DNA from: Acidimicrobiales bacterium
Lineage (GTDB): Bacteria; Actinomycetota; Acidimicrobiia; Acidimicrobiales; RAAP-2
Assembly: GCA_017883105.1 (NCBI GenBank)
Contig: JADGOF010000126.1
Location: 1-6,695 of the forward strand
DNA: 6,695 bases
Direction: 5' to 3'
Shown here piece after piece: positions 1 to 6,605 of this stretch. The first letter of the stretch is position 1; each line of letters starts with the position of its first letter. Below the pieces are notes generated by a model, which saw only the letters and a program-made list of their open reading frames with translations, searched no databases and was not told the origin of the DNA. The position numbers and the translations under genes are program-made.

Positions 1-9
1 TTCGAACAT
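1..9 (-). repeat. Possible partial inverted copy of the 16-base repeat
   Basis: The first nine bases of the window, read on the minus strand, are atgttcgaa, identical to nine internal bases of the 16-mer. The window edge cuts the site, so whether the match continues to the full 16 bases is unknown. Nine bases alone could be chance. Confidence 0.25.
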
Positions 10-102
10 CGCACGTTGGCACACGTTTGAGATTGCCAATGAAGAACACGCTCTGACCAGGGAAAACGTTGTAATTCTCACAACTCGGTGGAGGTTATGC
101 GA

Positions 103-118
103 CTATGTTCGAACCCCT
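103..118 (+). repeat. 16-base direct repeat, copy 1
   Basis: The sequence ctatgttcgaacccct occurs here and again, identically, at 221-236. The similarity extends upstream, so that 94-118 and 212-236 match at 22 of 25 positions, and it stops abruptly at the 3' side. The core gttcgaac (107-114) is a perfect 8-base palindrome. Two identical 16-mers within 500 bases are not expected by chance. Candidates are a protein-binding site present in two copies or a remnant of a duplicated or mobile sequence. Confidence 0.75.
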
Positions 119-150
119 TTTGGCCCGCTGACTAGGGGTTACGCGGCCAA
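112..150 (+). other. Hairpin with possible pseudoknot
   Basis: Bases 112-118 (aacccct) are perfectly complementary to 134-140 (aggggtt). In addition ttggcc at 120-125, in the loop, is perfectly complementary to ggccaa at 145-150, downstream of the first stem. The two stems interleave, as in an H-type pseudoknot, with connectors of about 1, 8 and 4 bases. There is no U-tract after it, so it is not a good intrinsic terminator. It starts inside repeat copy 1, but copy 2 cannot form the same structure. It could be chance. Confidence 0.3.
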
Positions 151-220
151 GAACGCAAAGGAACGGCCGAATTCGGGTCCCGCGAACGTAGCTTCAAGGT
201 CGGCAACAGAAGTGATGGGG

Positions 221-236
221 CTATGTTCGAACCCCT
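221..236 (+). repeat. 16-base direct repeat, copy 2
   Basis: This is the second identical copy of the 16-mer at 103-118, with start-to-start spacing of 118 bases. The flank on the right differs completely from copy 1. Here gggg (217-220) precedes the repeat and could pair with cccc at 232-235. A related inverted segment, tcgaaca, follows at 256-262. It lies about 260 bases upstream of the ATG of the dehydratase remnant. Confidence 0.75.
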
Positions 237-499
237 GCCGGACTCATCGCTGGTGTCGAACAATCCTGGCGACGACCCGAGGCAGGAGCGGCTGTCGAGT
301 CAGCGGGTTTCGGCAAGACCTGAAGGCTCAGCTCCGTGAGCGCTCGCGGAAGTTGCCTGCCCCCGGTCGGCACGTCGACACTACGCCAGGAGGTCAGGGA
401 AATCCCGCTCGGGAGCGTTGATCGACGGCACAATCGCATTCGGTCGATGTGAGGTACCGTCCGATTGATCCTCCACAGAGAAGAAGACTGGCGGTCGAC

Positions 500-1480
500 A
501 TGAGCACCGACAACATCGACAGGGTCGGCGATCCCGCTCCCGTGCCTGTGGAGCTACGCAGTAGTCGCTGGTATGGACAAGGCCCTTTCTCATTCGAGCA
601 TCGGGGTCGCACGATGCAGTCCGGGTTCTCCCTGAAGGACTTCGAAGGGAAGCCAGTTGTTGGCATCGTGACAACGTGGTCGGAGGCGAACCCGTGTCAT
701 GCCCACCTCCACGATGTGGCCGACGCGGTCAAACGGGGAGTCTGGTCGGCTGGTGGATTCCCCTTGGAGATTCCGGTGATGTCCTTGGGCGAGACGTTGA
801 TGAAGCCGACCACCATGCTCTACCGGAACCTGGCGGCGATGGAGACCGAAGAAGTGTTGCGGAGTCATCCACTGGATGCAGCGGTGCTCCTGGGTGGCTG
901 TGACAAGACGACCCCGGCCCTCCTGATGGGGGCGGTGAGCGCGGACATTCCTTCGATCTACGTACCTGCCGGGTTCATGATGCACGGCAACTGGAAGGGC
1001 GAACGGCTTGGTGCTGCTATCACAGCGTGGAAGTATTCGGAAGAGTTGGTCGCCGGCAATATCTCGATGGACGACTGGTACGAGATCGAGGACGGTTATG
1101 CATGTTCACCGGGCACATGCAATGTCATGGGAACGGCTTCGACGATGACCGCGATCGCTGAAGTGCTCGGCATGACCATGCCAGGGGCCTCCTCGGTTCC
1201 GGCCGGCAATTCCCATCAGAGGCGTCTGGCCGCAGATGCTGGCCGTCGTTCGGTTGCCATGGCCATCGACGGACTGCGGCCCTCAGAGATTCTCAGCGCT
1301 CCATCCTTCCGCAATGCGATCGTGGCCATGATGGCGCTCGGTGGTTCGACCAACGCCGCGATCCATCTTCCAGCAATCGCAGGGCGAGACTGCAACGTCT
1401 TGATAGCGGAGATGGACTCCCGGTCGGGCCGGTGCGTCACGATCGAGATATTGGTGTCCTACAGGTGTCAGGCGTGGTGA
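500..1480 (+). pseudogene. Truncated IlvD/Edd-family dehydratase (sugar-acid dehydratase type)
   Basis: Intact family members dehydrate aldonic acids such as L-arabinonate, or dihydroxy acids, using an Fe-S cluster and Mg2+. Counting from an in-frame GTG at 449, the frame shows NPCHAH (Cys83), GGCDKTTPA (Cys151, Lys153) and SPGTC (Cys224). The spacings of 68 and 73 residues match Cys59, Cys127 and Cys200 of Rhizobium L-arabinonate dehydratase as I recall it, and Lys153 matches its carbamylated lysine. The motifs RWY, KPTTMLYRNL, NWKGERLG, MGTASTM and GGSTNA also fit. Clear similarity ends near residue 313 (about 1387), with faint in-frame resemblance to about 1455, then a stop. Roughly 250 of about 580 residues are missing, including the region of the catalytic Ser (SDARMSGT in relatives). 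I chose ATG 500 because the 17 preceding residues lack family similarity and agagaagaag (475-484) lies upstream. A working enzyme is very unlikely; substrate is unknown. Confidence 0.75.
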
Positions 1481-1529
1481 GAACGTAGAGCCAATTCTCG
1501 ACAGCTCGGACTATCATCGCCATCGCTGA
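1460..1529 (+). pseudogene. Possible frameshifted remnant of the dehydratase
   Basis: Past the break, two other plus frames give short pieces that resemble the middle of the family. One reads VLQVSG (about 1456-1473), like the LTVSG segment of relatives. The next frame reads GENVEPILDSSD (1476-1511), like the following GEN segment, and ends at a TGA at 1527-1529. If real, the gene has lost about 30 internal residues and carries at least two frameshifts before its end was removed. The matches are short and were made by eye, so this is weak. Confidence 0.25.
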
Positions 1530-1612
1530 TCGAGCGGGCAGCGGACGGGTGTTCGTCAGCGCCGGTGCGCAGGATCCAGCCGCCGGTCGACGCGACGACA
1601 GCCCCGAAAAAC

Positions 1613-2821
1613 TCAGAGGCGTTCGGCGGCGGCCAGGCTGAGCACGAAGTTGCAGCCGTCTTCGATCATCGAGGCGCGCGCATCGCGCAGCATCTTCTCG
1701 ATCGGGTACTCGCGGCTGAGACCATTGCCGCCGAAGACACCGAGCGCCTCGCTGGCCACCTCGAAGGCCGCTTGGGTCGAGGTGACCTTGGAGGCCACCG
1801 CCAGATGCGGCATGGGCGGCATGCTCATCGAGTTGATGAGGATGGTGCGGCGGCTGAGCGCCCGAGCGGCCTCGACCTTGCGGAACATCTCGAAGAGCCG
1901 GCCTTTCACGCTTTGGTGGCGGAAGATCGGTGTACCTCCCTGGATGCGCTCCTTTGCGTAGTCGACGGCCAGGTCGAGGGCCGCTTGCGCAAGGCCGACG
2001 AACGTCGTGCCCATGCCACCGTTTGCTGCCGACAGCACGACATCTTGGGTGAACGCCGATAGCTCAGGGTTCAGCACGAGATGGTCGGCGGGCACTCGGA
2101 CCTCGTCGAAGAAGATCTCCCCTTGGTTGAGCGCCCGTTGCCCCAGCTTGTCGAGTGGCTTGCCCCGGGTGACACCCTTCTCGTCGAGGGGGACGAGGAA
2201 CCCTCCCAGACCGGTCAGTTTGCCGTCGCCCATGTCCACTGCACAGAACAGCGCCGCCACGGTGGCGATGGAGCCATTCGAGACCCAGGCGGCCTTCTGG
2301 CCGTTGATGACGAAATGGTCCCCGTCTTTGGCCGCGATGCAGTTGGGCTTGCCCGGCATGTCCTCGACGTTGCCCCCGTAGTAGATGAGGTCGCTGCCGT
2401 GGTCTGGCTCGGTGATCGGCCAGCAGCCGATCGAGTCCGGTGCGCCAAAACGCTCGATGAGTGCCTTGTCGCCCGTCATGTTCGCCATGGTCCGGGGGAA
2501 GGACGACACGCCGAGGCTGATGGCAAGGCCGGCATCGCCCCAGCCCAGGATCTCGCCGACGATGCACTGCAATCGGGCCTGCCGGGCCGGGTTGAGGTCG
2601 GAACCGGCCGCCCAGTCGGTTTGGAGCTCGTCGAGCTCGAGCGAGCGGTATTTGTCGAAGACCGTCCAGAGGGGCGAGCCCTCGGCGATGACCTCCTCGG
2701 GCGAGAGCAGGTCGAGCTGCTGCCCGATGGGTCGCATCACTTCGACGGCAAAACGCTGCACCGTGTCGCAGACCTCACGTTCCTCGACGGTCAGGTCCAC
2801 TTCCATATCAGCGATCTTCAT
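1613..2821 (-). CDS. Acyl-CoA dehydrogenase family protein
   Basis: This FAD-dependent enzyme is expected to oxidise an acyl-CoA to the 2,3-enoyl-CoA, passing electrons to an electron-transfer flavoprotein. The 402 residues match the usual 380-400. Visible are the flavin-contacting CWPITEPDHGSD (133-144), NGQKAAWVSNGS (173-184), a helical C-terminal domain (about 255-402), FGGNGLSREYPIEK (363-376) and MLRDARASMIEDG (377-389). In medium-chain acyl-CoA dehydrogenase this last segment reads RDAKIYQIYEG with the catalytic Glu before the Gly; here that position is Asp388, with Glu387 next to it. I chose ATG 2821 because GAGAGGG lies 5 bases upstream and the protein then begins like relatives; an in-frame ATG at 2854 would add 11 residues and overlap the nitroreductase gene. 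It is the last gene of the operon, 10 bases after the nitroreductase stop, which suggests translational coupling. The substrate cannot be read from the sequence. Confidence 0.93.
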   Translation of the reverse strand: MKIADMEVDLTVEEREVCDTVQRFAVEVMRPIGQQLDLLSPEEVIAEGSPLWTVFDKYRSLELDELQTDWAAGSDLNPARQARLQCIVGEILGWGDAGLAISLGVSSFPRTMANMTGDKALIERFGAPDSIGCWPITEPDHGSDLIYYGGNVEDMPGKPNCIAAKDGDHFVINGQKAAWVSNGSIATVAALFCAVDMGDGKLTGLGGFLVPLDEKGVTRGKPLDKLGQRALNQGEIFFDEVRVPADHLVLNPELSAFTQDVVLSAANGGMGTTFVGLAQAALDLAVDYAKERIQGGTPIFRHQSVKGRLFEMFRKVEAARALSRRTILINSMSMPPMPHLAVASKVTSTQAAFEVASEALGVFGGNGLSREYPIEKMLRDARASMIEDGCNFVLSLAAAERL

Positions 2822-2826
2822 GGCAT

Positions 2827-2833
2827 CCCTCTC
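2827..2833 (-). promoter_or_regulatory. Ribosome binding site of the acyl-CoA dehydrogenase gene
   Basis: GAGAGGG on the minus strand stands 5 bases before ATG 2821 and overlaps the TGA stop of the nitroreductase gene (2834-2832). It decides between the two possible starts and suggests coupled translation. Confidence 0.65.
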
Positions 2834-3617
2834 AAATGACGTCGGGGATATCAAGGACCTTCTGCATGGAGCGCAGCTCTTCGCCGCGGTCGGGAAGCGG
2901 CGCGGCGTCCTGGAGCATCTTCGACTGCCTCAGCTCATCCACGACTCCGGGATCGCGGGGGAACGGGTTCCCGACCCGATCGAGGTGGAACAACTCCTCG
3001 AACGGCTGGCGGGGCCGTTGGCCACCGGCTTCTTTGGACTCGAAGGGGTACCCAACGGTCTGGAGAACCAGCACCTTGGCAGTGTCGGGCAGCCCCAGGT
3101 TCTGGCGGATGGCCTCTTCCTTCGCACTGCCGAGGCAACAGGTGCCGAGGCCCTGCTCGATCGCCATCAGGGTGGCCTGGGCGATCCCCTGGCCGCAGTC
3201 CATCTCGGTGAGGCCGGTGGTCTTGATGTGGTCCATGATCGCATTGAAGAACGGGATCAGCTTCTCGTCCAACGCCTCATGGGTCGCGTCCAGGTCGATG
3301 CCCAGAGCGCGGGCGTCGACCAGTTCGTGCAAGCGGTCTCCTTGCACCTCCAGCGCGTGCCAGTCCAGGTACCAGACGATGATGACCGGGGCCACGTCGA
3401 TCTGGTAGCCGGCGACCGCGGCCATCAGGGAATCCATCACATCGGCGGACGCGTGGTGGCGGCGTACCACCACGGCGCGCAATGCGCCGACATTGCCCCA
3501 GAACGAGGACAGGCGCGCCGCCTCGAGCATCTTCTGGATCTTCTCCAGCTCGACGTCTTGGTAGGGCCGCAGGAAACGGTACGAGCGGCGGGTGCCAATA
3601 GCTTCTTGAACTTCCAC
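2832..3617 (-). CDS. Nitroreductase-family flavoprotein
   Basis: Members are FMN-dependent, usually dimeric cytoplasmic oxidoreductases using NAD(P)H, acting on nitro groups, quinones, enones or flavins. The 261-residue protein has the N-terminal FMN-phosphate motif TRRSYR (9-14), LEAARLSSFWGN (31-42) in place of the usual AP-S-x-N segment, and the C-terminal half MDCGQGIAQATLMAIEQGLG (139-158), LGLPDTAKVLVLQTVGYP (174-191). After the family core there is a tail of about 45 residues (217-261), charged and without recognisable motif. I chose GTG 3617 because GGAGG sits 7 bases upstream and the protein then starts at VEVQEAIGTRRS, as relatives do; a GTG at 3671 would add 18 low-complexity residues without a good binding site. 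It lies 66 bases after the synthetase gene and just before the acyl-CoA dehydrogenase gene. That setting suggests a redox step on a CoA-bound or ring substrate, which is inference. The exact reaction is unknown. Confidence 0.9.
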   Translation of the reverse strand: MEVQEAIGTRRSYRFLRPYQDVELEKIQKMLEAARLSSFWGNVGALRAVVVRRHHASADVMDSLMAAVAGYQIDVAPVIIVWYLDWHALEVQGDRLHELVDARALGIDLDATHEALDEKLIPFFNAIMDHIKTTGLTEMDCGQGIAQATLMAIEQGLGTCCLGSAKEEAIRQNLGLPDTAKVLVLQTVGYPFESKEAGGQRPRQPFEELFHLDRVGNPFPRDPGVVDELRQSKMLQDAAPLPDRGEELRSMQKVLDIPDVI

Positions 3618-3624
3618 GGGTCTT

Positions 3625-3629
3625 CCTCC
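3625..3629 (-). promoter_or_regulatory. Ribosome binding site of the nitroreductase gene
   Basis: GGAGG (within tggaggaaga on the minus strand) lies 7 bases before GTG 3617. It is the strongest Shine-Dalgarno match in the window and is the reason for preferring this start over GTG 3671. Confidence 0.7.
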
Positions 3630-3683
3630 ATGTCTCTGTTGGGTCTCTGTCGTCGTGGCGCTCGGTTTCACCGCACCCCGCTT

Positions 3684-5252
3684 CTATGCGGTGCTCTGCA
3701 TCTCGCGGTCCCACGTGTCGGGACCGACCCCGGCCGCCTTCAGTTCGGTTTTCTGGACGCGATGGGTTTCGGTCTTAGGGAGGGCGTCCCGGAACTCGAC
3801 GTAACGAGGCACCATGAACGGCGCAAGGTGTTCTTCGGCATGGGCCATGATCTCATCAGCGCGCAGGTCGACGTCCGGCTGCGGCACGATGACTGCCATC
3901 ACATCGTCCTCACCGAGCTCCGACGGCACGCCGAATACGGCCGACTCGAGCACCTTCGGGTGGCGATTGAGCTCGCGCTCCACCTCCCAGGACGAGATGT
4001 TCTCGCCCCGACGGCGCACCGAGTCGGTCTTGCGATCGACGAAGTACAGGTTGCCGTCTTTGTCGCTGTGGACGAGGTCACCGGTGTGCAGCCACCCGTC
4101 ACGGATCTTGTCGTTGGTGGCGTCGGCGTTCTTGTAGTACTCGACCTTGCGCGCTTGGGGATCGTCGACGGCGAAGAGCAGCTCTCCGGGCGTGCCGACG
4201 GGGACTTCGGCGCCGTCGTCGTCGACTAGCTTGATGGGTGAGAACGGCTTGCCGATCGATCCCTTGGGCGACTGGCCGAAGTTGATGATCACGAAGCCGC
4301 CCCCGTCGACGGCGGCGTAGCCCTCGATGATCTGCACTCCGAACCGCTCCTCGAAATCGGCCCATACCCATGCGGGACAGGCTGCGCTGAAGACCACCCG
4401 CACCGGGTTGTCGCTGTGCTCGGGACGTTCGGGCTGCTTCATGAGGATGGGGATCATGGCTCCGAGCGCGTTGAAGGTGGTCACGCCGTAGCGGCACATC
4501 TCGTCCCAGAACCGACTGGCCGAGAACCGGCGTGACAGCACCATGGGAAGCCCCAGCACGAGAGCGCGCACCGTCGTGAGCAAGAGGGCATTGGCGTGGA
4601 AGAGCGGGAGGCAGGTGTAGAGCACGTCGTCGGGCTGGAGCATGCCACCGAGCAGCTTGATGCCTTCGATGTTCAGTCCGCGGTAGCGGTTGACCACACC
4701 CTTCGGCGAGCCGGTGGTGCCCGAGGTGTACAGCAGCATGCAGATGGCATCGGGGTCGATCACCGCGTGCGGCGCGGTGTCGAGCGCGTCCATCAGTGAA
4801 GCCAACGTCCGCCACCCGCGGGGGAGCTCCGGGCTCTCGTTGACATCGGTCGTGTCAACGACAACGTGGCGCACCTGCGGGCACGTGTCGAGGACGTTGA
4901 GCACTGCATCGATCAGGTCGAGGTGCGTCACCAACACCGCCGAGTCGGAATGGTCGAGCACATGGCGCAGCGACTCGCCCTTGAGGGCCACGTTGACCGG
5001 CACTGCGCAGGCACCCAGCTTCTGGACGGCGAAGTAGGTGAAGAGCCACTCGGGTGAATTGGGAAGCATGATCGCCACCCCCACACCACTGGTCACACCG
5101 AGGGCCGCGAGCCCGTTGGCGGCCCGGTTCACTTGGCGGTCGAGTGAGGCGAAGGAGATCGTCCGTTCTTCGAAGCGGAGAAACGGCGCGTCGCCCAGGG
5201 CGGAAGCCTGCGCCTCGAGTACCTCGGCCAGGGTGGCGGGCGAACTGTTCAT
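3684..5252 (-). CDS. Acyl-CoA synthetase (AMP-binding ANL family, CaiC/FadD-like)
   Basis: It should activate a carboxylic acid to its CoA thioester through an acyl-adenylate, supplying the operon with substrate. The 522-residue length is normal. The N-terminal domain (about 1-405) holds the phosphate-binding loop YTSGTTGSPKG (175-185) and the A5 segment EGYAAVDGG (310-318). The C-terminal domain (about 407-522) follows the hinge, with WLHTGD (387-392), DRKTDSVRRRGENIS (406-420) and PKTETHRVQK (492-501). RRRGENIS is typical of carnitine-CoA-ligase-like members. Two conserved positions differ: the A5 Glu that binds Mg2+ is Asp316, and the A10 Lys needed for adenylation is Arg498 (codon 3761-3759). 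Activity or mechanism may therefore be altered, although both are conservative changes. Its ATG overlaps the thiolase stop as ATGA, with AAGGA 8 bases upstream. The acid is unknown; the soluble sequence has no membrane segment that I can see. Confidence 0.93.
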   Translation of the reverse strand: MNSSPATLAEVLEAQASALGDAPFLRFEERTISFASLDRQVNRAANGLAALGVTSGVGVAIMLPNSPEWLFTYFAVQKLGACAVPVNVALKGESLRHVLDHSDSAVLVTHLDLIDAVLNVLDTCPQVRHVVVDTTDVNESPELPRGWRTLASLMDALDTAPHAVIDPDAICMLLYTSGTTGSPKGVVNRYRGLNIEGIKLLGGMLQPDDVLYTCLPLFHANALLLTTVRALVLGLPMVLSRRFSASRFWDEMCRYGVTTFNALGAMIPILMKQPERPEHSDNPVRVVFSAACPAWVWADFEERFGVQIIEGYAAVDGGGFVIINFGQSPKGSIGKPFSPIKLVDDDGAEVPVGTPGELLFAVDDPQARKVEYYKNADATNDKIRDGWLHTGDLVHSDKDGNLYFVDRKTDSVRRRGENISSWEVERELNRHPKVLESAVFGVPSELGEDDVMAVIVPQPDVDLRADEIMAHAEEHLAPFMVPRYVEFRDALPKTETHRVQKTELKAAGVGPDTWDREMQSTA

Positions 5253-6517
5253 GATCCGGGTCCTTCGAGGATGTGAATCGCGACCGCGGCCTCACCGTTC
5301 GCTATGAAGCCGCCACCGTTCTCTGCCAGGGCCATCCGAGCACCCTCGACCTGTCGATCGCCGGCCTCGCCCCGCAGCTGGAACACCAGCTCGGCGATCT
5401 GGGCCAAGCCGGTGGCGCCGATCGGGTGACCCCGGCACTCCAGTCCGCCGCTCGGGTTGATGGGACGAACCCCTCCGAGTGCCGTAGCGCCCGACTCGGC
5501 GTACCGGCCCCCGTCACCGGGTTCGCAGAAGCCGAGGGCCTCGGTCTGGGCGAGCTCTCCAAAGGCGGTTGCATCGTGCACCTCGGCGGTGTCGATGCTC
5601 TCGGGTCCGACGCTGGCGAGGTCGTAGGCCTTGAGCGCGGCCCGAGTCGACTGGTTGCCGCGTTGGGCACCACCCGAGGCCAGCACCGAGGCTCTCACCT
5701 TCACCGGCCGGACGTCGACGAGCCGATCGAGGTAGTCCCCCGAGACCAGGATCGCCGCGGCGGCGCCGTCGCCGATCGGCGCGCACATGGCCCGGGTGAG
5801 CGGATGCGAGACCAGCCGATCGGCCAGGACCTCCTCGACGGTCATCTCCATGCGGTACTGCGCATCGGGATTCAGCGAGCCGTGGTGGTGGTTCTTCGCC
5901 GCGATGATCGCCAGTTGCTCCTGGGTCGATCCGTAGGACGCCATGTGGGCCCGAGCTCCCATCGAGTAGATGTCCATGAAAGGGCTGCGGGCCCCGCCCC
6001 CCTCCCCGTGGGTCAGCTCTCCACGTGCTTCGAGCTCTTGTCGCCGCAGCTCGGCATCGGCCTGCACCTGCTCGATGAGCCTGGTCGTGACCTCGACGTC
6101 GGTGCCGGCCAGGAATCCTTTGAAGCCCTGCGCCTTCTGTTCGGGGGTTGCACCGGTGGCGACGAACGTCTTCTCGACCCCGATCGCCAGTGCCGCGTCG
6201 TAGGCCCCGGCGGCAACTCCGAGCCAGGCTCCGTGGAAAGCCGACGAACCGCCTGCACAGGCGTTCTCGACGTTCATGATCGGGATCCCGCCCATGCCCA
6301 GTGGCCCCAAGGCCACCTGGCCCCGGATGCAGTGCTGGCCGATCTGCATCCCCCAACCCGCGTTGGCGAACCAGGCTGCCTCGATGGCTTCTTGGGTGAC
6401 CGGGCTGTGGGCCAGCAGGTTCTGCATGGTCCAAGCCGTGAGATCCTTGATCCCCCGGTCAGGGTACTTCCCGAACGGGATCATCCCCACCGCCGCGATA
6501 TAGACGTCGCGCATCAT
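5249..6517 (-). CDS. Thiolase family protein, SCP2/lipid-transfer type acetyl-CoA acetyltransferase
   Basis: The enzyme is expected to cleave a 3-ketoacyl-CoA with CoA, ending a beta-oxidation turn. The 422 residues contain the nucleophile motif NVENACAGGSSAF (82-94, Cys87), EVHDATAFGE (312-321, His314) and GGLECRGHPIGATG (357-370, His364). The classical second cysteine near the C terminus (CxGGG) is absent; that place reads ENGGGF (399-404), as in SCP2-type members. The HDCF cysteine of some SCP2 thiolases is also absent (HDAT here), while Cys361 lies close to the GHP histidine and could serve. Retention of both histidines favours thiolysis over the retro-aldol reaction of Ltp2-like proteins. 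Such proteins often pair with a DUF35 partner; none is in the window. The gene starts ATGATG at 6517, with GGGGTGA just upstream, and heads the visible operon. Start at 6514 is equally possible. Substrate is unknown. Confidence 0.93.
   Translation of the reverse strand: MMRDVYIAAVGMIPFGKYPDRGIKDLTAWTMQNLLAHSPVTQEAIEAAWFANAGWGMQIGQHCIRGQVALGPLGMGGIPIMNVENACAGGSSAFHGAWLGVAAGAYDAALAIGVEKTFVATGATPEQKAQGFKGFLAGTDVEVTTRLIEQVQADAELRRQELEARGELTHGEGGGARSPFMDIYSMGARAHMASYGSTQEQLAIIAAKNHHHGSLNPDAQYRMEMTVEEVLADRLVSHPLTRAMCAPIGDGAAAAILVSGDYLDRLVDVRPVKVRASVLASGGAQRGNQSTRAALKAYDLASVGPESIDTAEVHDATAFGELAQTEALGFCEPGDGGRYAESGATALGGVRPINPSGGLECRGHPIGATGLAQIAELVFQLRGEAGDRQVEGARMALAENGGGFIANGEAAVAIHILEGPGS
5261..5265 (-). 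promoter_or_regulatory. Ribosome binding site of the acyl-CoA synthetase gene
   Basis: AAGGA on the minus strand lies 8 bases before ATG 5252, inside the last codons of the thiolase gene. With the ATGA overlap it indicates that the two proteins are translated in a coupled way. Confidence 0.6.
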
Positions 6518-6520
6518 GTA

Positions 6521-6527
6521 TCACCCC
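6521..6527 (-). promoter_or_regulatory. Ribosome binding site of the thiolase gene
   Basis: GGGGTGATAC on the minus strand directly precedes the double ATG (6517 and 6514). GGTGAT is complementary to the 3' end of 16S rRNA in the extended Shine-Dalgarno register, which suits the first ATG. Confidence 0.5.
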
Positions 6528-6574
6528 AGTCGTCCCCACTGGCCCGGTATTCGTCGATCCGCTTGAACGAGATC

Positions 6575-6594
6575 GTCACAACAATTGTTCGGAC
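6575..6594. promoter_or_regulatory. Candidate operator palindrome upstream of the operon
   Basis: The core aacaattgtt (6580-6589) is a perfect 10-base palindrome, and three further base pairs on each side (gtc at 6575-6577, gac at 6592-6594) extend it to 20 bases with 8 of 10 pairs matching. It lies about 58 bases before the thiolase start, in an otherwise GC-rich stretch. Size and placement fit a TetR- or MarR-family operator, the usual type of control for actinobacterial acyl-CoA catabolic operons; no regulator gene is in the window. On the minus strand ttgtga inside it could be part of a -35 element, but I see no convincing -10. Confidence 0.45.
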
Positions 6595-6605
6595 CTTAGC
6601 TCCGA

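Larger units (their letters stand above)
1..448. other. Gene-poor, AT-richer left region with short repeats
   Basis: I find no convincing coding region here. The only open frames are short and have arginine- and proline-rich translations typical of out-of-frame high-GC DNA. Base composition is lower than in the operon: positions 1-120 are about 48% GC by hand count. The stretch contains a perfect 16-base direct repeat, a hairpin and, just before the dehydratase remnant, a 6-base inverted repeat (421-426 with 443-448, 17 bases or so apart) that may be chance. No tRNA, rRNA, transposase or integrase is visible. It may be the upstream regulatory region of the dehydratase or a scar of a former insertion; the sequence does not decide. 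Confidence 0.5.

Noticed and set aside
1..17. LexA/SOS box of the actinobacterial type (TCGAAC-N4-GTTCGA)
   Set aside because: The left half is present at 2-7, but the right half after four bases is cacgtt rather than gttcga. In the 16-mers the half-sites overlap without the required spacer.
107..118. tRNA T-loop-like sequence (gttcgaac followed by cccc) suggesting a tRNA gene or tRNA-derived attachment site
   Set aside because: On neither strand do the flanks form the five-base T stem, and no acceptor, D or anticodon arms are present around either copy.
212..421. Plus-strand 69-residue open frame beginning at an ATG over repeat copy 2
   Set aside because: Composition is arginine-rich and shadow-like, no ribosome binding site or family similarity is visible, and the opposite strand is also open.
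1481..1612. Intrinsic terminator between the convergent dehydratase remnant and operon
   Set aside because: Only a 5-base stem with a long loop (gctcg near 1503 with cgagc near 1531) and an imperfect direct repeat around 1557-1588 are present. The short T-run after the operon stop is not preceded by a stable hairpin.
2385..4229. 614-residue plus-strand open frame antisense to three operon genes
   Set aside because: It is a by-product of high third-position GC in the minus-strand genes. It crosses gene boundaries, has no recognisable domain and covers well-identified enzymes.
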